Positions 1 to 13,600 of a stretch of DNA of 64,000 nucleotides are shown in pieces. The stretch spans positions 5,022,001 to 5,086,000 of the forward strand of contig CAUJLY010000006.1 of NCBI GenBank assembly GCA_963281155.1, written 5' to 3'. Numbering within the stretch: the stretch's first letter is position 1; the number at the start of each line of letters is the position of its first letter. Under the pieces are notes generated by a model. It searched no databases, was not told where the DNA came from, and worked only from the letters and a program-made list of their open reading frames with translations. The stretch is from Rhabditophanes sp. KR3021. Lineage: Eukaryota > Nematoda > Chromadorea > Rhabditida > Alloionematidae. A program made the translations under genes and the position numbers.

Positions 1-1585
1 TTAAGCATTTGAATTTACAAAGTAAACTATGATGAAATAAACTATTTTCCAAAATATTCGGGATAATTTGTACAATATTTCCCTAATATTAATTCCGAAA
101 TTCCACATCTTTGTAATTTGTCTGAAATATTTTGTCGCAAATTATTATAGTGCTCCTACAGAAAAGAGATACTAAATGTTTTTGATGATTCAGATACTAT
201 GATACTTTGACTTTCGAACTAAATAAGGGTAATATTGAAAAAAGTATTTGGTTCCGAGGACAGCGGGTTTGAAGTCAAAAATATTGACATCTCCCAGGTT
301 ACTCTGGGAATATGCCTTAAATTGGATTTCCGAAAAAGTATATTCTAGTTATAAAGCTAGAAAAAGAAGTATAACAACATATACTAATACTTCAATGAGT
401 GTCAAAGTGGTTATCACACTGGGAAATTGGAAAGGAGGTAGGCCAGCTTGTTGGTATCAAAATGGAATTAATGCTTCTAAATTTTGACCATTTGGCAATG
501 TTGCTGTATAAGATGACTAAAAATATAAATTTTGAGTTAAAACTGAATTTTGTGCGTAATGAGTATCAAAATCATTGCCTCATTCAAACAATTTAAGAAG
601 CATATAGTTGATTTTGTAGGTGTCGCAATAATCTTCAAGCTGCATACCTTGCTTCTTACATTTTCAGCGTCATTTGGTAGTGATGGACTGTATAAGAGAG
701 TTTAAATATTTGAAGTAATAAACACACAAAAAGGAAGCTTGAAAATCCTTTTGATCATTTATGATATGTAGAATTAAATTTTGTATCTGATATGAATTTT
801 AAAAGCATTCCTACCAATGCAAGGAGAACTGGGGCTAATAAATAATATTTGAAGTTAAGGTTGATATTGAATATCCTGCAGAAACAACGTTGACTAAACT
901 ACTGGTTCTAATGAAAAACGGAATTACTTCACAAACAAAGATATTATTCAATTTGAAAAACATCTTAAGAAATATATCCCCAGGACTGTTATAATCTTTA
1001 TTATATTTTATGAAACTGCAGTTTTAATTGATGATTTAGAATATTTGCGACATGATTATTTTCATCTTAACACAGACAATCATTATTTTATGTATAGTGA
1101 TAATATGCACTTCAAGTATTAATATTAACTAATATCAATATGTTAGTTGACAAAGATTATTCAAATATTGTGTAAAGTTAGATATATATTCTCAATTTAT
1201 GTTAAAAGAACCAAATTTAAATGACTTTTTGAATTCAAATAACAGTTTAAAATTAAAAATCAATTTATTACTCAATTGCTGCAGAAAATTCATCTATACC
1301 TACATTTCCTTTCATAAAATTGCGCGCAATTAGAATACATTACTTAAAATTTATTTTTATTGAAAATTGCATATAATAAACAATATAAAAAATCTTTTTA
1401 TCTTTACAACTCAAATGAATAGTAGTATTAAAGAAATATATTGCGCTGAACGGGAATTTATCAAATACATATGATATATCCATACCATTTATATATTGGA
1501 AAAATAAGCAATTTATTATCTATAAACTAAAATTGACAGCAACTTTGATTTGAAAGAGAATAAAAAACTGATTTATTGAAGGCAC
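1..1585. other. No recognisable gene
   Basis: AT-rich sequence with frequent stops in all frames. The few short open frames have no homology I recognise and composition like the surrounding noncoding DNA. A small perfect 6-bp palindrome with a 6-nt loop (TCCCAG...CTGGGA, about 292-309) stands out only because its surroundings are AT-rich. The stretch could include 3' flank of the minus-strand gene at 1638-1835; an AATAAA on the minus strand lies at about 1571-1576. Confidence 0.6.
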
Positions 1586-1637
1586 TTAAAGACTAAATTT
1601 AATTTTGCAATATTCATAGACATAGTTTTTATTCCAT

Positions 1638-1835
1638 TTAGACTTCATCTTTTCCAATAAAATTTGTACTGATAGTAACTGCTGAAGTAGCAACCATGTA
1701 GAGAAGACCCATAGCGGCAAATAAGATGAGAACGTTAACAATAAGTATAAGACTGTTGGTGTCAAAATGCTTTTCAGCAGCTTCAACGAGTGATTGACGG
1801 CGTTTTGGAGTAGATCCTAATCTTTGATAATCCAT
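1638..1835 (-). CDS. Small single-pass membrane protein (65 aa), unrecognised
   Basis: A single-exon frame from ATG to TAA encoding 65 residues. A basic, polar N-terminal third (residues 1-27, including TPKRRQS) is followed by one strongly hydrophobic segment (about residues 28-55, starting NSLILIVNVLILF), then a short polar tail ending GKDEV. This suggests a tail-anchored or signal-anchored protein with a cytosolic N-terminus. Codon use (CGC, GCC, CTC, AAC) is richer in G/C at third positions than the flanking DNA, which argues for a real and perhaps well-expressed gene. A TTTTAG acceptor 17 nt upstream of the ATG fits trans-splicing, and an AATAAA lies a few bases after the stop. I do not recognise the family. 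It could also be the last coding exon of something larger, but the ATG with the nearby acceptor argues against that. Confidence 0.6.
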   Translation of the reverse strand: MDYQRLGSTPKRRQSLVEAAEKHFDTNSLILIVNVLILFAAMGLLYMVATSAVTISTNFIGKDEV

Positions 1836-1852
1836 TATCTTTATGTAATCAA

Positions 1853-1858
1853 CTAAAA
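1853..1858 (-). promoter_or_regulatory. Putative trans-splice (or 5'UTR) acceptor
   Basis: On the minus strand the sequence ACTTTTAG ends 17 nt before the ATG of the 65-aa membrane protein gene. Such a short distance is usual for spliced-leader acceptors in nematodes. A cis-splice from an untranslated upstream exon would look the same. Confidence 0.4.
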
Positions 1859-4552
1859 GTGTGATATAAGCTCTTTTTAAGAATAAACAAAAATATTTAT
1901 TATGAGATAACGTATAATGTTCAGTGGTTTAATCTAATTAACTTCAACGTAAATTAAAATATTTATCTATAATAAACAAGCTTTGTGTAACTTCTGCAAA
2001 ATAAATCTACTTGCCAAATTATAAGAGTTACGTAACAAAGATAAAGAGACATGAGGTAAGGAGTTGCTGATAATTGAAATAAATAAATACTTTACGTCAA
2101 TTTCTTTCGATGTAATAACAAGAGGTTCAAAAATAAACAAGGAAGTGTGCAACTTGTAATTTATAAGATGTGAGTTTGGATTTAGGAACTAAGTTTATAT
2201 TTTGTAAAAATAGCTGTGTATATTAAGAAGAATAAATAACAAAAATTATAAATGGGTGATAATAAATGAAAGAGCGTTATATAATATCAAAATCAACTTG
2301 AAATTTGATGATATTATTGCTTTAAAAAGTTTAAACGTGATTATAGAAAGACATTATTTTAACTGGAGTACATTCGATCAAAAAAATATTTGCATTTAAA
2401 TGAAATGAAAGGTAATGTTATTGATATCAAAATTAAGATGCACTAAATCTTTTAAAAAGTGAATTTAGTTTAAAAGTGATTTCATTTGTCTATGTCACAA
2501 TGCTCAATCAACAAAATTAGAAAAAATACTGAAAAGTAAAACGTACAAATTCCGTTGAATAAATTGTTATATAATATAGTGGTAAGAATATTTTATGAAG
2601 GAACAACGCCAATCAACGGTAATATTTATATCTCTTTTTAAATTTTGCTTAAAATATGTATTCTTATCATCTAATCAAGTCTGTTGTCTACGTTGATTTC
2701 AAATTTCTGCCATCATTATTTTTACCCTTACCTTCTTATTTTTAAACTTTGATTTCACCTAGTTAACAAGGAAACAAAAAAGTTGGTCACGTCTTTTCAC
2801 TAATGTACATAAGCAAAAGGGTAAATAGGCATACGATGGAAATGTAAATCTTATATTGTGTTACCAAACAACATATCATTCTTAACAAACTTGAGGTAAT
2901 ATATACGTATAACTTGGCAAAAGTTGAATTGTTTGAGGTAACAAATTACTTTTGATAGGAACATAATGACTGATACACACAAACTGATTGTTTAATATAA
3001 AGGTCTGTTTTATGAAATAAGATCATTTTTATATAGACATTTTTAGTGGTAAAATATGAAGCGAAACATTAGTTTTTAATGATAATAATATTTATTTTCT
3101 AATAACAATAAATACATATTATACCTCTTTGTTTCTTTGATGTTGTAGAAGAATTAGTGTATTTTTATCAATTGTTATCGAAAATAAGACATCAAGAAAA
3201 TTTGATAATATGCTCCCATAAATTTTAAATGATTTTGAATGAAAACCTATTTAATAAAAAATATCTATCCTTGACTATTAACTTTCAATAACTCAAGCAA
3301 TTGTTTACGCCAATGTTCAATTTCCTTCACTCAGACATTATTATATCCGACAAAAAAATTGTTAATTATAAATGCTTACATAAAATGAGAGTCAAACTTG
3401 CCAACGAAATAGATAATGGAGTACAAAAAATGTCATACAAAGTCAAAAAGCATTATCTCACAAAACAAATAAAAATTATACTGCAGATTAGTACTGGTAT
3501 AAAATACATTGAGAGGTTCCATTTCAATTATATATATTGCCGCACCCCAAAAAGATTGCTAGATATGATGTTATTATAGTCAAGAAAACATTTTTAGTTG
3601 TTTTTTAACACTTCTTCCAATTATGCTTTTTTCGTTTGATTAAACATTAGAAGCTTGACAATACTCAAAAATTATATACTTAAAAAGTTATTAAAATAAA
3701 ATGCTTTACAAAATCGGTTGCCCAAAATGACAAGTTTACTAAGATTTGAAAAAAGTAATAAATATTTGAAGGAATGCTAGTGATTTAACAAAAACATCAA
3801 TTTGCATTTTAAAATGTCCTTTCCTTCATTTTATTATTGAGAATTGACATTAATAGTATATTATTATATCCTTTTTAGTGAACAATAAATGCACATTTGC
3901 TCATCACTAATTTTTTCAGCAATTTGGTAATTCTAAAGTGGCGTAGTAAGTTAATTTGTATGATGTAAAACACACCACTAGCTTAGCCTCAATGTGAGAA
4001 TATGCGCCATATCTTTCTTTAAAACTGTTATCATATTTAATATGTTTGTGTGCATATTTATATTAATTGTTGATTAGGACCTCATTTGGATATTTCGCTG
4101 ATATAAACGATATCAAAGAATCTTTGCCAATAGCCTTATGAAATAGCAAAGACAATTGAGTTAAACTGTTTTGATAATGGAAGCAGCAAATGACAGCCTG
4201 TTTTGAGCAAAAATAAAGTCGTAGGCTGAGTTACTTATATGTATGCGTTCTTTATTTTAGGCCTTCTTTAGCTATACTATAGATGAAACAACGACAGAAG
4301 TTTTACGTTGATAGCATTTTGCTTAATACTTGCCTTGGGTTTTGCCTATTTGGCTACCAGTCGATACATATATACATACAGAATTGTTGTACAAAGGCCA
4401 ATAATTTTTAAAAATGCCATTTTAAAAGGAATTATCCACCATTGACAACAGTGTTGGAAGAAAGTGCCTAATAGGAATTTGTTATTACAAGTCGTGTGCT
4501 TTTTTAAATGTTATTTTATGCTATGAATAGTTTTTTCATGTTTCAAAATCAA
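1859..4552. other. Intergenic, no recognisable gene
   Basis: About 2.7 kb of AT-rich DNA between the minus-strand small membrane protein and the plus-strand giant gene, a divergent arrangement that should hold both promoters. The longest open frame (3301-3579) is rich in Ile/Lys, lacks a good ATG and has no splice context, so I treat it as chance. Confidence 0.55.
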
Positions 4553-4558
4553 TTTCAG
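4553..4558 (+). promoter_or_regulatory. Putative trans-splice acceptor of the giant gene
   Basis: TTTCAG, the canonical nematode 3' splice consensus, is preceded by a U-rich tract (ttttttcatgtttc) and lies 44 nt upstream of the initiation codon chosen for the CLA-1-like gene. It can be a spliced-leader acceptor or the acceptor of a 5'UTR exon. Confidence 0.55.
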
Positions 4559-4600
4559 ATGTTCTTTTGTATAATATTACTAAATAATTATATTTTATAA
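4559..4600 (+). promoter_or_regulatory. Upstream ORF in the leader of the giant gene
   Basis: Immediately after the TTTCAG acceptor there is an ATG opening a 13-codon frame (hydrophobic, ending in TAA at 4598-4600). The frame stops two bases before the main ATG at 4603. If the message begins at this acceptor, ribosomes must leak past this ATG or reinitiate, so the element could lower or regulate translation of the 8.8-kDa-residue product downstream. Confidence 0.4.
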
Positions 4601-4602
4601 GC

Positions 4603-7600
4603 ATGTCTTCATGGTTTTCATATTTGAAGTAAGTTTTAATTTAAATTTGAATACCCACTATATTTATTTTAACAAGATATTAATTGCTTAAACCGCTTTA
4701 TAGTTTTAATTCCCCTCAAAAAGCTGCAAATAATGCTGGCAAATCAAATACATCATCTACCGCAGATACTCCCTTAATGAGCCAATCAAGCAGTTCGTCT
4801 ATGTCTGCGCTGTCCGAGTCTTCCACTAAAAAAGAAGAGTATGAGTCTTTTTTGAAGCATTTAGATGCCGATCAACAAAGTCATATCAAGTTAGTATTAG
4901 AAAAGGCCAAGCAAAGTGCAAAAGATGTCAAAATTATTGTCACACCCGATCTAATTCGCAAGGATCATTTACGGAAGAAAAAAGACGAAGGTGAAAGTCC
5001 AAAAATTAGTGATTCTGGTGATGAATCTTTCGAAAACGACAATGATCTTCTAGAAATGGATGATATTGCAGATGGTAAGTGAAACGATATACATATTCAA
5101 CATATATCATTTCCACCCATACTAATTATTTCCTTCCTTCTTCCTTTTCAGTTGTTAGTGTCAGTTTAGGAGACTCATATCTATCTTCCCATAGCTCAAT
5201 GGAAGGATTAAATGTCAATTTTGATAAAAGTCAAGTGAACAATGTTACATCAAAGAAAGGTAAATTTTAACAGGAGTATCTTTAAATAATTGCTTAACTT
5301 AGAAAATGAACAAAATCCTGATATTTCTATTTTACATAGTGAAATTGCTAAAGTCACATCAAATATTGACGAATGGGTAAAAAACCTCAATCTTGATAAT
5401 GAAGATATTGAAGAGAACACTACCAAAACATCTTCCAATGATGAAAACAATGAAAAAAAGAAATTCAATGATGAGATTGCAAATAATTTGGATACCACGC
5501 AACTAAATAAGGAGGAATATCTTTTTGACAATGATGAACGTCATTCTGGCAAAGACCCTAGATTCAATAAGTATCATCATATTGATGATGAAACAGTATT
5601 TGATATGGAAATAAACTCAAAATGTGATGAATCAAAAGATGGTAATTCATCAATAATTCCTAAGAAAACAACAATTCAAGTTCGATATATGGAGTCAAGT
5701 GATGTATTGCCTTACCAAATGCATTTTATTTGTAAATTAACTGACAAAGTAATGAAAAATGTAATGGAAGAAATTACCAAAAAAGACGTTCAAACAAAGA
5801 GAAAAAAAGAGGCCTTAGACGTTTCAATGTCTTTTGTTGAAAGAAAACAGTCGAACTATTTAATTAATAAGTTAGCCATTGATGCCTATTGTTATCATCT
5901 AGTCGATAGCATTTTTTATAATTTATTACAAGAAAAGAATGATAATGAACTTTTAAGGCAAAGTATTAACACAGATAAGGAATCCAAAAAAATGTGTAAT
6001 AGAAACTTTGAATGTTTGATTGGAACTGGGCAATTGATTGAGGAAATTTGCCTGCCTTATCATATTTTGACTGATAAATATGCTGAAGATGAAAGTAAAA
6101 TGATTGACAAACGTGGTTCTATTATTAAAAATCAAATAATGCAAAGTGTCGAAACATTGTATGAAGAGATTGATGCTCCACGTTCTATTGATAGTCAATC
6201 TGTAGATATGGGCATCAGTAATGCCGAAGGAAGTTATAATCCAAATACCAGGAGGTTCTCATTAATGACAAACGAATCTAAGGAAAAAGAACTTCTAATG
6301 GATGAAGATATCACATCGCAAAACGAATATTTTTATCGTAAAACATATGAGAATAGTATTGAAGTTGCTCCAAGTATATATTCAGTTGACGAAAAGCTTT
6401 TCCATTTGAGTGATGTTGATGTTGATAAAAAAGAACTAGGTTCTGGACGAGCATTTTATCAAAAAATTGTTACAGCTCCTCCCATCGATACTATTTCTGA
6501 GGAAACATTTTCTGGTAGTTATGTTTCTTCTAAAAAATCATCCATCAACTTTAATGCTCCCACTACTTCGCAAATTTTACGAGAACTTGATGAAGATGAC
6601 GGAATCGAAATATTCAAATTACCAACTCCCATGCTCGGAACAACCAAGCATACTAAGTTTTCAAATTCACTTATATCCACAGAAGATTTCAGCAAAATTG
6701 AAAACATCAAAAAAATGAATACGCAAACAGCTCTAGGTCTCCACATTCCATGCTATTTCGCTGCCTTACGAGATTATCGTCAAAAATCATTTGTATGCTC
6801 CCAATCAATTGATGTTGCAACAACTTCCTCAGCGAACTTTGAATATTCGCTTCCCAAAAAAAGTTACGAGGAAGTTTCTGGTGATTCAATTGAAACTTCG
6901 AGGAACAAATCTGGTATGCCAGCTTTAATTTATCATAGAGGTTATAATTTACAAACATCAGGTAAATTAAAATGGTTTATTAAATAATAACATTTTATTA
7001 AGATAAAAAGCAATTGGAACAAAGTAGATTAGAATCTAATTTAGTTTTAACAAAAAATAAATCAGAATCAATTGAGGAAACTCACGAAAGTTTCAATAAA
7101 AATGAATCAAGTCAATTTAACTCTCACTCTGTGTCTGAAGACAAATACAGTGACGAATTGTTGGCTAAAGATAATATCGATAGTGCTGAAAATGATCATT
7201 CTGAGGAAGCAAGCGAAGAATTACACAAAAGACTAGAAATTGAGGAAATAATTGGATCGGTTGATTCCAATAAAGACAGTAATGATATCCCATTAGATAA
7301 TCAAACAGAAGAGTCTTTTTTAGAAGCTGAAAGTGACAAGGATAAAACATGTGTAACATATTTTAGAAATTCTTCCGAGGAATTCAGTGAAAATGATGGT
7401 TCTTTACTAACATCGAGCGCAGACAGTTCATCGCATTCTGATAAGGAATATGAAAGATCCTTAATTGAAAATTCGGGGGATATTCAACAAATTTCCACTA
7501 GCTCACATGCCACTTCTGAAGATGAAGAGTTGATTTTTGATAAAGACGAATTAGCCGACTATGTATTGACAGAAGAAGAAATATTGCATTTAGAAAGTAT

Positions 7601-10600
7601 GCAACAAAATGGCGAGTTAGGATCCAATATCCCTGAATACTTTGAATATCATGCGCCCAACAATTTAAGCGGCAATATAGTTGAATCCCCAATTAGTGAT
7701 GGAAAACATTCAGAGCACTCTTCATTAACGTCCGGCGCTGATATTGAAGATTTTTCCTTTGATAAAAGCATCCATGATTTACTTATTTCAGCAGAAGATC
7801 CTCCACAAAGCAGTAGTAATTTGCAAAATATAAAAGAGCTTTCCAATGTAGGTTATACTTATGATGGCAGAACCTTTGAAAACACTTCTGAAAAAAGAAT
7901 AAATGCATATGCTGAAACGAATTCAATACATTCTTCATCGACATCTGGAGCGGACGATAAGGTGTCTTCCTTTGATAAAAGCTTTGAAGAGGCACATGTC
8001 GTGGAAACTCTATTTGATGTTAAAACTTTAACCAATTTGGAATCACCAATACAACAGGAACTTACTTTTCAAGAATTGGATCATATCAAAAATACCGAAA
8101 TAATGACTAATGAAATGAATCAAGGCTCAAGTATGTCTACTCGATTTCATTCAAGAAAACTTTCATTTTTAAAAAAGTCAATTGCGATTACACAAGAACC
8201 TTCCTTTACTAAAGAAGAATTAGCTCATATTTCATATATTCAACAGAAGGCAGATGAAATGGATCAAGAATCAACTTTGCCAATTTTGCTTCATTCTAGA
8301 GAAGAGCCTCTTACCCCAAATTTGATTAATATTAAAAAAGAACCATCATTTACAGATGAAGAGTTAGCGCATATTTTGTATATTAAACAGAAGGCAGAAG
8401 AATTAGATCAAGGCACTGATTTACCGATTCAGTTCCAATCTAGACAAACTCATGTAATTGAACCCGAATTCACCAAAGAAGAAAGAGCCCATTTAGAGTA
8501 TGTCAACATGATGGCAGAAAAGATGAGTCAACGATCGAGATTATCGGACGATTTTACAGCAAAAGCCTTTCGTGAAGAAAATGTGTCTTTGCATTCATCT
8601 GTTACTTCCGGAGCAGATAGTTCAGATAAATCATTTGATAAGAGTTTTGACAATTCCCATGATGTAAAAGAATCTCCGATTTTAATGCCATTTGCCGAAG
8701 AGTCGGAACAATTGTTTGAAAGTAATATTGTTGAGGAAGGTGATATCAAACTTATTTTGCAAGATTCTGATAATCCATCTGATTTAATGGATAACGAGGA
8801 TAAGATGCATATTAGTAAAAGTTTGAATCCTTCTATTGGTTTCGATTCAACTTCTTATCACGATAATATAACCAACAAATTGACTGATCAAGAATTAGCT
8901 CATATAGCAAATATCAATGCAATGGCTGAGCAATTCAATGCATATTACACTCCTCAATCTGATTTTAGAGATATTAAAGAAACGGTTAAAGTCGAGCCTC
9001 AATATTCTTCAGATACAGCATCTGCCGATGAAGTTTTATCTTCATTTGAAGAAATTAATGAAGCAATACTCACAGAAGAAGAATTGGAGCACATTAAATA
9101 TATTCAGAGGATTGCCGAGGAAGCTATTGAATCCGAAATTCCAATTGGCAACAAATCAATGATAGTTAGTGTTGATGAACAATCTCAACATTCCTCAGTT
9201 ACTTCTGGCGCAGACAAATCCGATTTATCCTTTGAAGAAAATTATGAAGATCCATTTATTTCAGCAGAACATTCATTCCATGAAACCGGTTTACAATCTG
9301 GAGAAATTCAAAATACATCTGTTGAAAGTTCTGAATCTTCAGTCACCTCTGGTGCAGATGGTTCTGATTCTTCTTTTGATAAAAGTATTGGGGAAGCATT
9401 CGTTACACCGGGACATGTCTTCTGTACTAATAGTTCGCCAATAGTCGAATCACCGTTAGTTGAATCCCCATTAGTAAAGTCGGCTTTGTTGACAATTGAG
9501 GATATACCCATTAAATTTGTTACTGAACCATTATTAATTTATGAAAGAGAATCTCCTATTTTTGAACCAATAAATGAAATGCTAATTGAACCGGTATATA
9601 CTCGTGAAGAAGCGTCCTGTCATATATCTTTTGTCAAATTCCTTAAAAATGAAACCATATCTGTGACAAATTATATTTTCGATCAAGCAAATATATCTCA
9701 TAGTATAGATTTATTTAAAGAACAAATTTATAGGAATGATGCCGAAGTATCTGATTTATTATTAGATAAGAACTCATTTAATCAAGATGAAACTTCAGAA
9801 CATTCTTCTGAAACTTCTGGAGCTGACGAAGAAAATGCGTCATTTGATAAAAGTTTCACTGATTTATCTTTTTTAAACAATGAAAAAGATGTTATGGTTT
9901 CCGATTTGTATAATGCGCAATTAACAAAGGAAGAATTGGAGCATATAGAATATATTCAGCGAATGGCAGAAGAATCTGCTGGCGGATCAAACATTCCTTT
10001 GGAATTTCAAGCTAAAGACATAAGTATGGAAAAACAAAAATCGTTTGAAAAAGATTCAGAACATTCATCAGCTACATCAGGTGCAGATGGACCAGATAAT
10101 TCATTTGATACAAGTTATGAAGAGCTATATGTTGCTACGAGACCGACGTATTTTCAAAATAGAACATCTATTTTGGAATCATCTGAACATGGAAAATTGC
10201 CAATGGATGAAAGTATTGAAAATACAGAACTTAAACATTTGACACTAATTTCCACTGATCATAAATATGGGTTAACAAAGACTGAATCTGAACAGTCAAA
10301 TAGTATAGTTCCCAATTTACAAAGTAGATCGCTGGATATGGCGGATGGTCAAAACACAGTGGAATCTTCTTCTACATCTGGAGCAGATGGAGATGATTTT
10401 TCATTTGATAGGAGTTTTGATGAATCACATCCTCTCGAAATACTCTTTGATAATACGGATTCTTCAATATTGGAATCAGCAGAAAAAGAGTTAAATGATC
10501 TAGATTCAAGTAATACTAAATTAACGGAAAAAATAACAAACATTAATAAAGTATCAGCTGAAGAAAAGTCGTTGAATCTTAATGTCGTTAAGAATTACTT

Positions 10601-13600
10601 AATTTCAAATATAAAAGATTTAATAAATCCTGAAGTGTCGACTTCCGTTAATAATGTATCTTTTGGAGAAATGACAGATAAACAAACGTTTGAACTACCT
10701 TTTAACAAAGAAGAATCAGTACTAATGAACTATGATGACAAACATATTGATAATTCAGACCACTCAACACCCACTTCTGGAGCTGATATTCGCAATTCCT
10801 CATTTGAGGAAGGTTCTGATGATTTACAAGACTTATCCAAATCGTTAGTTTCTCAAAAAGATCTTTCAATGCTTTTTGAAAAAGAATTAGAACATAATAT
10901 TTATTTTCCGAAAATTGAGAAAAATATTGGGTCAAGTATTACATCAAAAATTGAAGCTAATGCCATTAGTCTGGATGATATTTCTGCAAACATTTCACCG
11001 ATTTCCGCTTCTTCCAATTCTTTATCATCTAACGACGACTTTTATGCTGCAACATATTACCCAAAGGATTCTCCAATTTTAGAATCTATAAGCGATGAAA
11101 TATCAGATTCACATTATGTTGCTAATGATAATCAAATCGAAATAAAGGATCCACAAATCTCTCAAACAACAAAGATACATTTTGCTGACCCGGAATTACT
11201 TTCAAAAGTTTTTGATACAACGTTTGATAACTTGTGGAGCACGCCAGTTCCCACTAAAGGCGTAATTTCAAATAAAAACGAGTTGGAAAATGATCTTTCT
11301 CAAGAAGATATAAAGTACATTGAATATATCCGAAAAATATCATTACAATCGCAAACAATCACTCCAATACCAATTGAAATCCAAGAGCTAACTAATATAG
11401 TGTCGAAAAAAAGTACTACAAATGTGAATGATTATCCTGAGAATATTCCTGCTTATAAAGACGATTCAATGGATAGAGCAAATTTAATTTTTGATAATTC
11501 TGATCTTTCAACATTCTCTTTGGCCATAAATATGTGTGCTGATATTGTTAATACAACTGAAACTTCATCCATTAATAAGGATCTAATTCAACAGATTATT
11601 TCATCTAGTAGTCATCCAATTTTATCTTCGCCAATTGAATATGAAAGAAATTTTGAAATTGAAAAACAAATGCAAAATGTTGATTATGTGAAAGATTATT
11701 CATTTGTCAATACCGATTCTTACAAGCAAAATTTATTTAAAGACGAATCAGATCTCTTGCACAAATATAAAGAAGAAGACCAATCTATTCATTCATCTTC
11801 AACTTCTGCAGCTGATGAAGATGATATAGTGCTTGGAATGAGCGTTGAAGAGAACAATGTTATCGAGCAGGAACCAATGTTTGAAAGTAATATCTCTGTT
11901 CTTCAACACATAACTCAGGTTAATACTAAATCATTATTTATTGAAGAATGCGTAGCTTGTGTCTATTGTTCAGAAAATGAATCTCAAATTTGCAGATCAA
12001 GTATTGTTGTTCCCTCAGGATCTCAAATTCCAGCAGTAAATTATAACATTGAGGACAAGTATTGTGAGGAACATCTGAATAAAGTGTCTGAAAAATGTGA
12101 TAAAGAAGTCATTGCTAACATACCGAATGAATCACATCCTATCATTTTAAATATTGAGCGAGAGCTTAATGAAACCGAAATGTCAACAAACGATGTTACC
12201 TTAATTAGTCTTAAAGAGGAATCTTTTGACTCATCGGTTACTTCTGGTGCGGACATGCCAGAATCATCTTATGAAAGAAGTTTTGATGAATCGTCTTTAA
12301 CAAAAGGTCCATTGTACCATACAGACGAATTGCCAATAGAAATGGATAACGACTTGACCAAGGATGAATTAGCTCATATTGCTTACATTGCAGAGATGGC
12401 TGAAGCCTCAAATGTCGTTTCAACCTTTCCATTTACGTCTGAAGCTAAAACAAATTTGGTAAAAAGTGAATCTGAACATTCTTCCGCAACATCTGGAGCA
12501 GATGAAGCAAGTTCAGAAGACCTCGATGATGCACTTTTTTATACAAAAAATTCACCTATTTTGGAATCACATATTGAAGAATCAGAGGAATCTGAATACA
12601 CAAATTACGTAGAACAAGGACATGACGTTCCACTTAAATTTCATTCGAGAGCACCTGTCATTGTTAAAAACTTAACTACCATTCCAGATAATGTTGGTTG
12701 TATCGCAGATGTTACAGGTCATATTGAACAACAGTCTAGTGAATTTGATCCAGTTTCAAGTGTATTGCCTGGTGAAATTGAAATTCAAACTACTAATATC
12801 GAGGAAGAATCATTACGCTCCTCCGACACTTCTGGTGCTGATGATCAAAACACATCATTTGAATATAGTTTTGATGATTTAAATGCTATTGAAACACCAT
12901 TCTACACTAAGGATTCACCTATTTTAGAGTCGCCAGTTGAAGAACATCCCGACTTTACTGAAGATGAATTAACTCAAATTGCTTACATCCAGAAAATGGC
13001 AGAAGAAATGGATAAAGAAATTATGTTACCAACTCAATTCCAGTCAAAGGAAACAACGTTATTTGAAAAAGATATTATAGCTACAGATTTATTAATAGAA
13101 GATGAATTAGACCACAAAGCGTATAGTAGGAATATGGAAGACAATGTAGTTGAACAAATAAGTCAACCGTTTGAATCTGGATCTAAAGTTTCGCAAATAA
13201 ATGAAAAATCCGATTTCAAAATGGATAAAGGATCACAAAGACTCCCTGAAGTTGAAAAAAGAACAGTTAGTACAGAAGAATCTTTAAACTCCACTCCAAC
13301 ATCGGGTGCTGATGGACCAGATTCGTCATTTGATAAATCTTTTGATGATTCGAGCTATATGAAAAAAGCGATATCTTATTCAAGAGATTCTGTGATTATT
13401 GAATCACCTATTCGCAGTCAACTTACAAAGAACGAATTAGGTCCTATAGAATCGATCCAAGAAAATGAATCTGTTACCTCAAGTTCAACGTCTGGTGCCG
13501 ATGAATTATCTTTAAGACAAAGTTTGGATGAATCCCAAACAATGTCTGATACAGCTTCTAATCAGCAGATTTCATCGTTTTCAGAAATACCAGTTGTTCA

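Noticed and set aside
292..309. Hairpin TCCCAG-loop-CTGGGA as a structured RNA or transposon end
   Set aside because: Only a 6-bp stem, no flanking duplication, no associated terminal repeat found.
248..596. Two overlapping plus-strand open frames (79 and 65 codons)
   Set aside because: No ATG with splice context, composition like noncoding flank, no recognisable motif.
3301..3579. 92-codon plus-strand open frame
   Set aside because: Ile/Lys/Tyr-rich, does not begin with ATG, isolated, no splice sites in matching phase.
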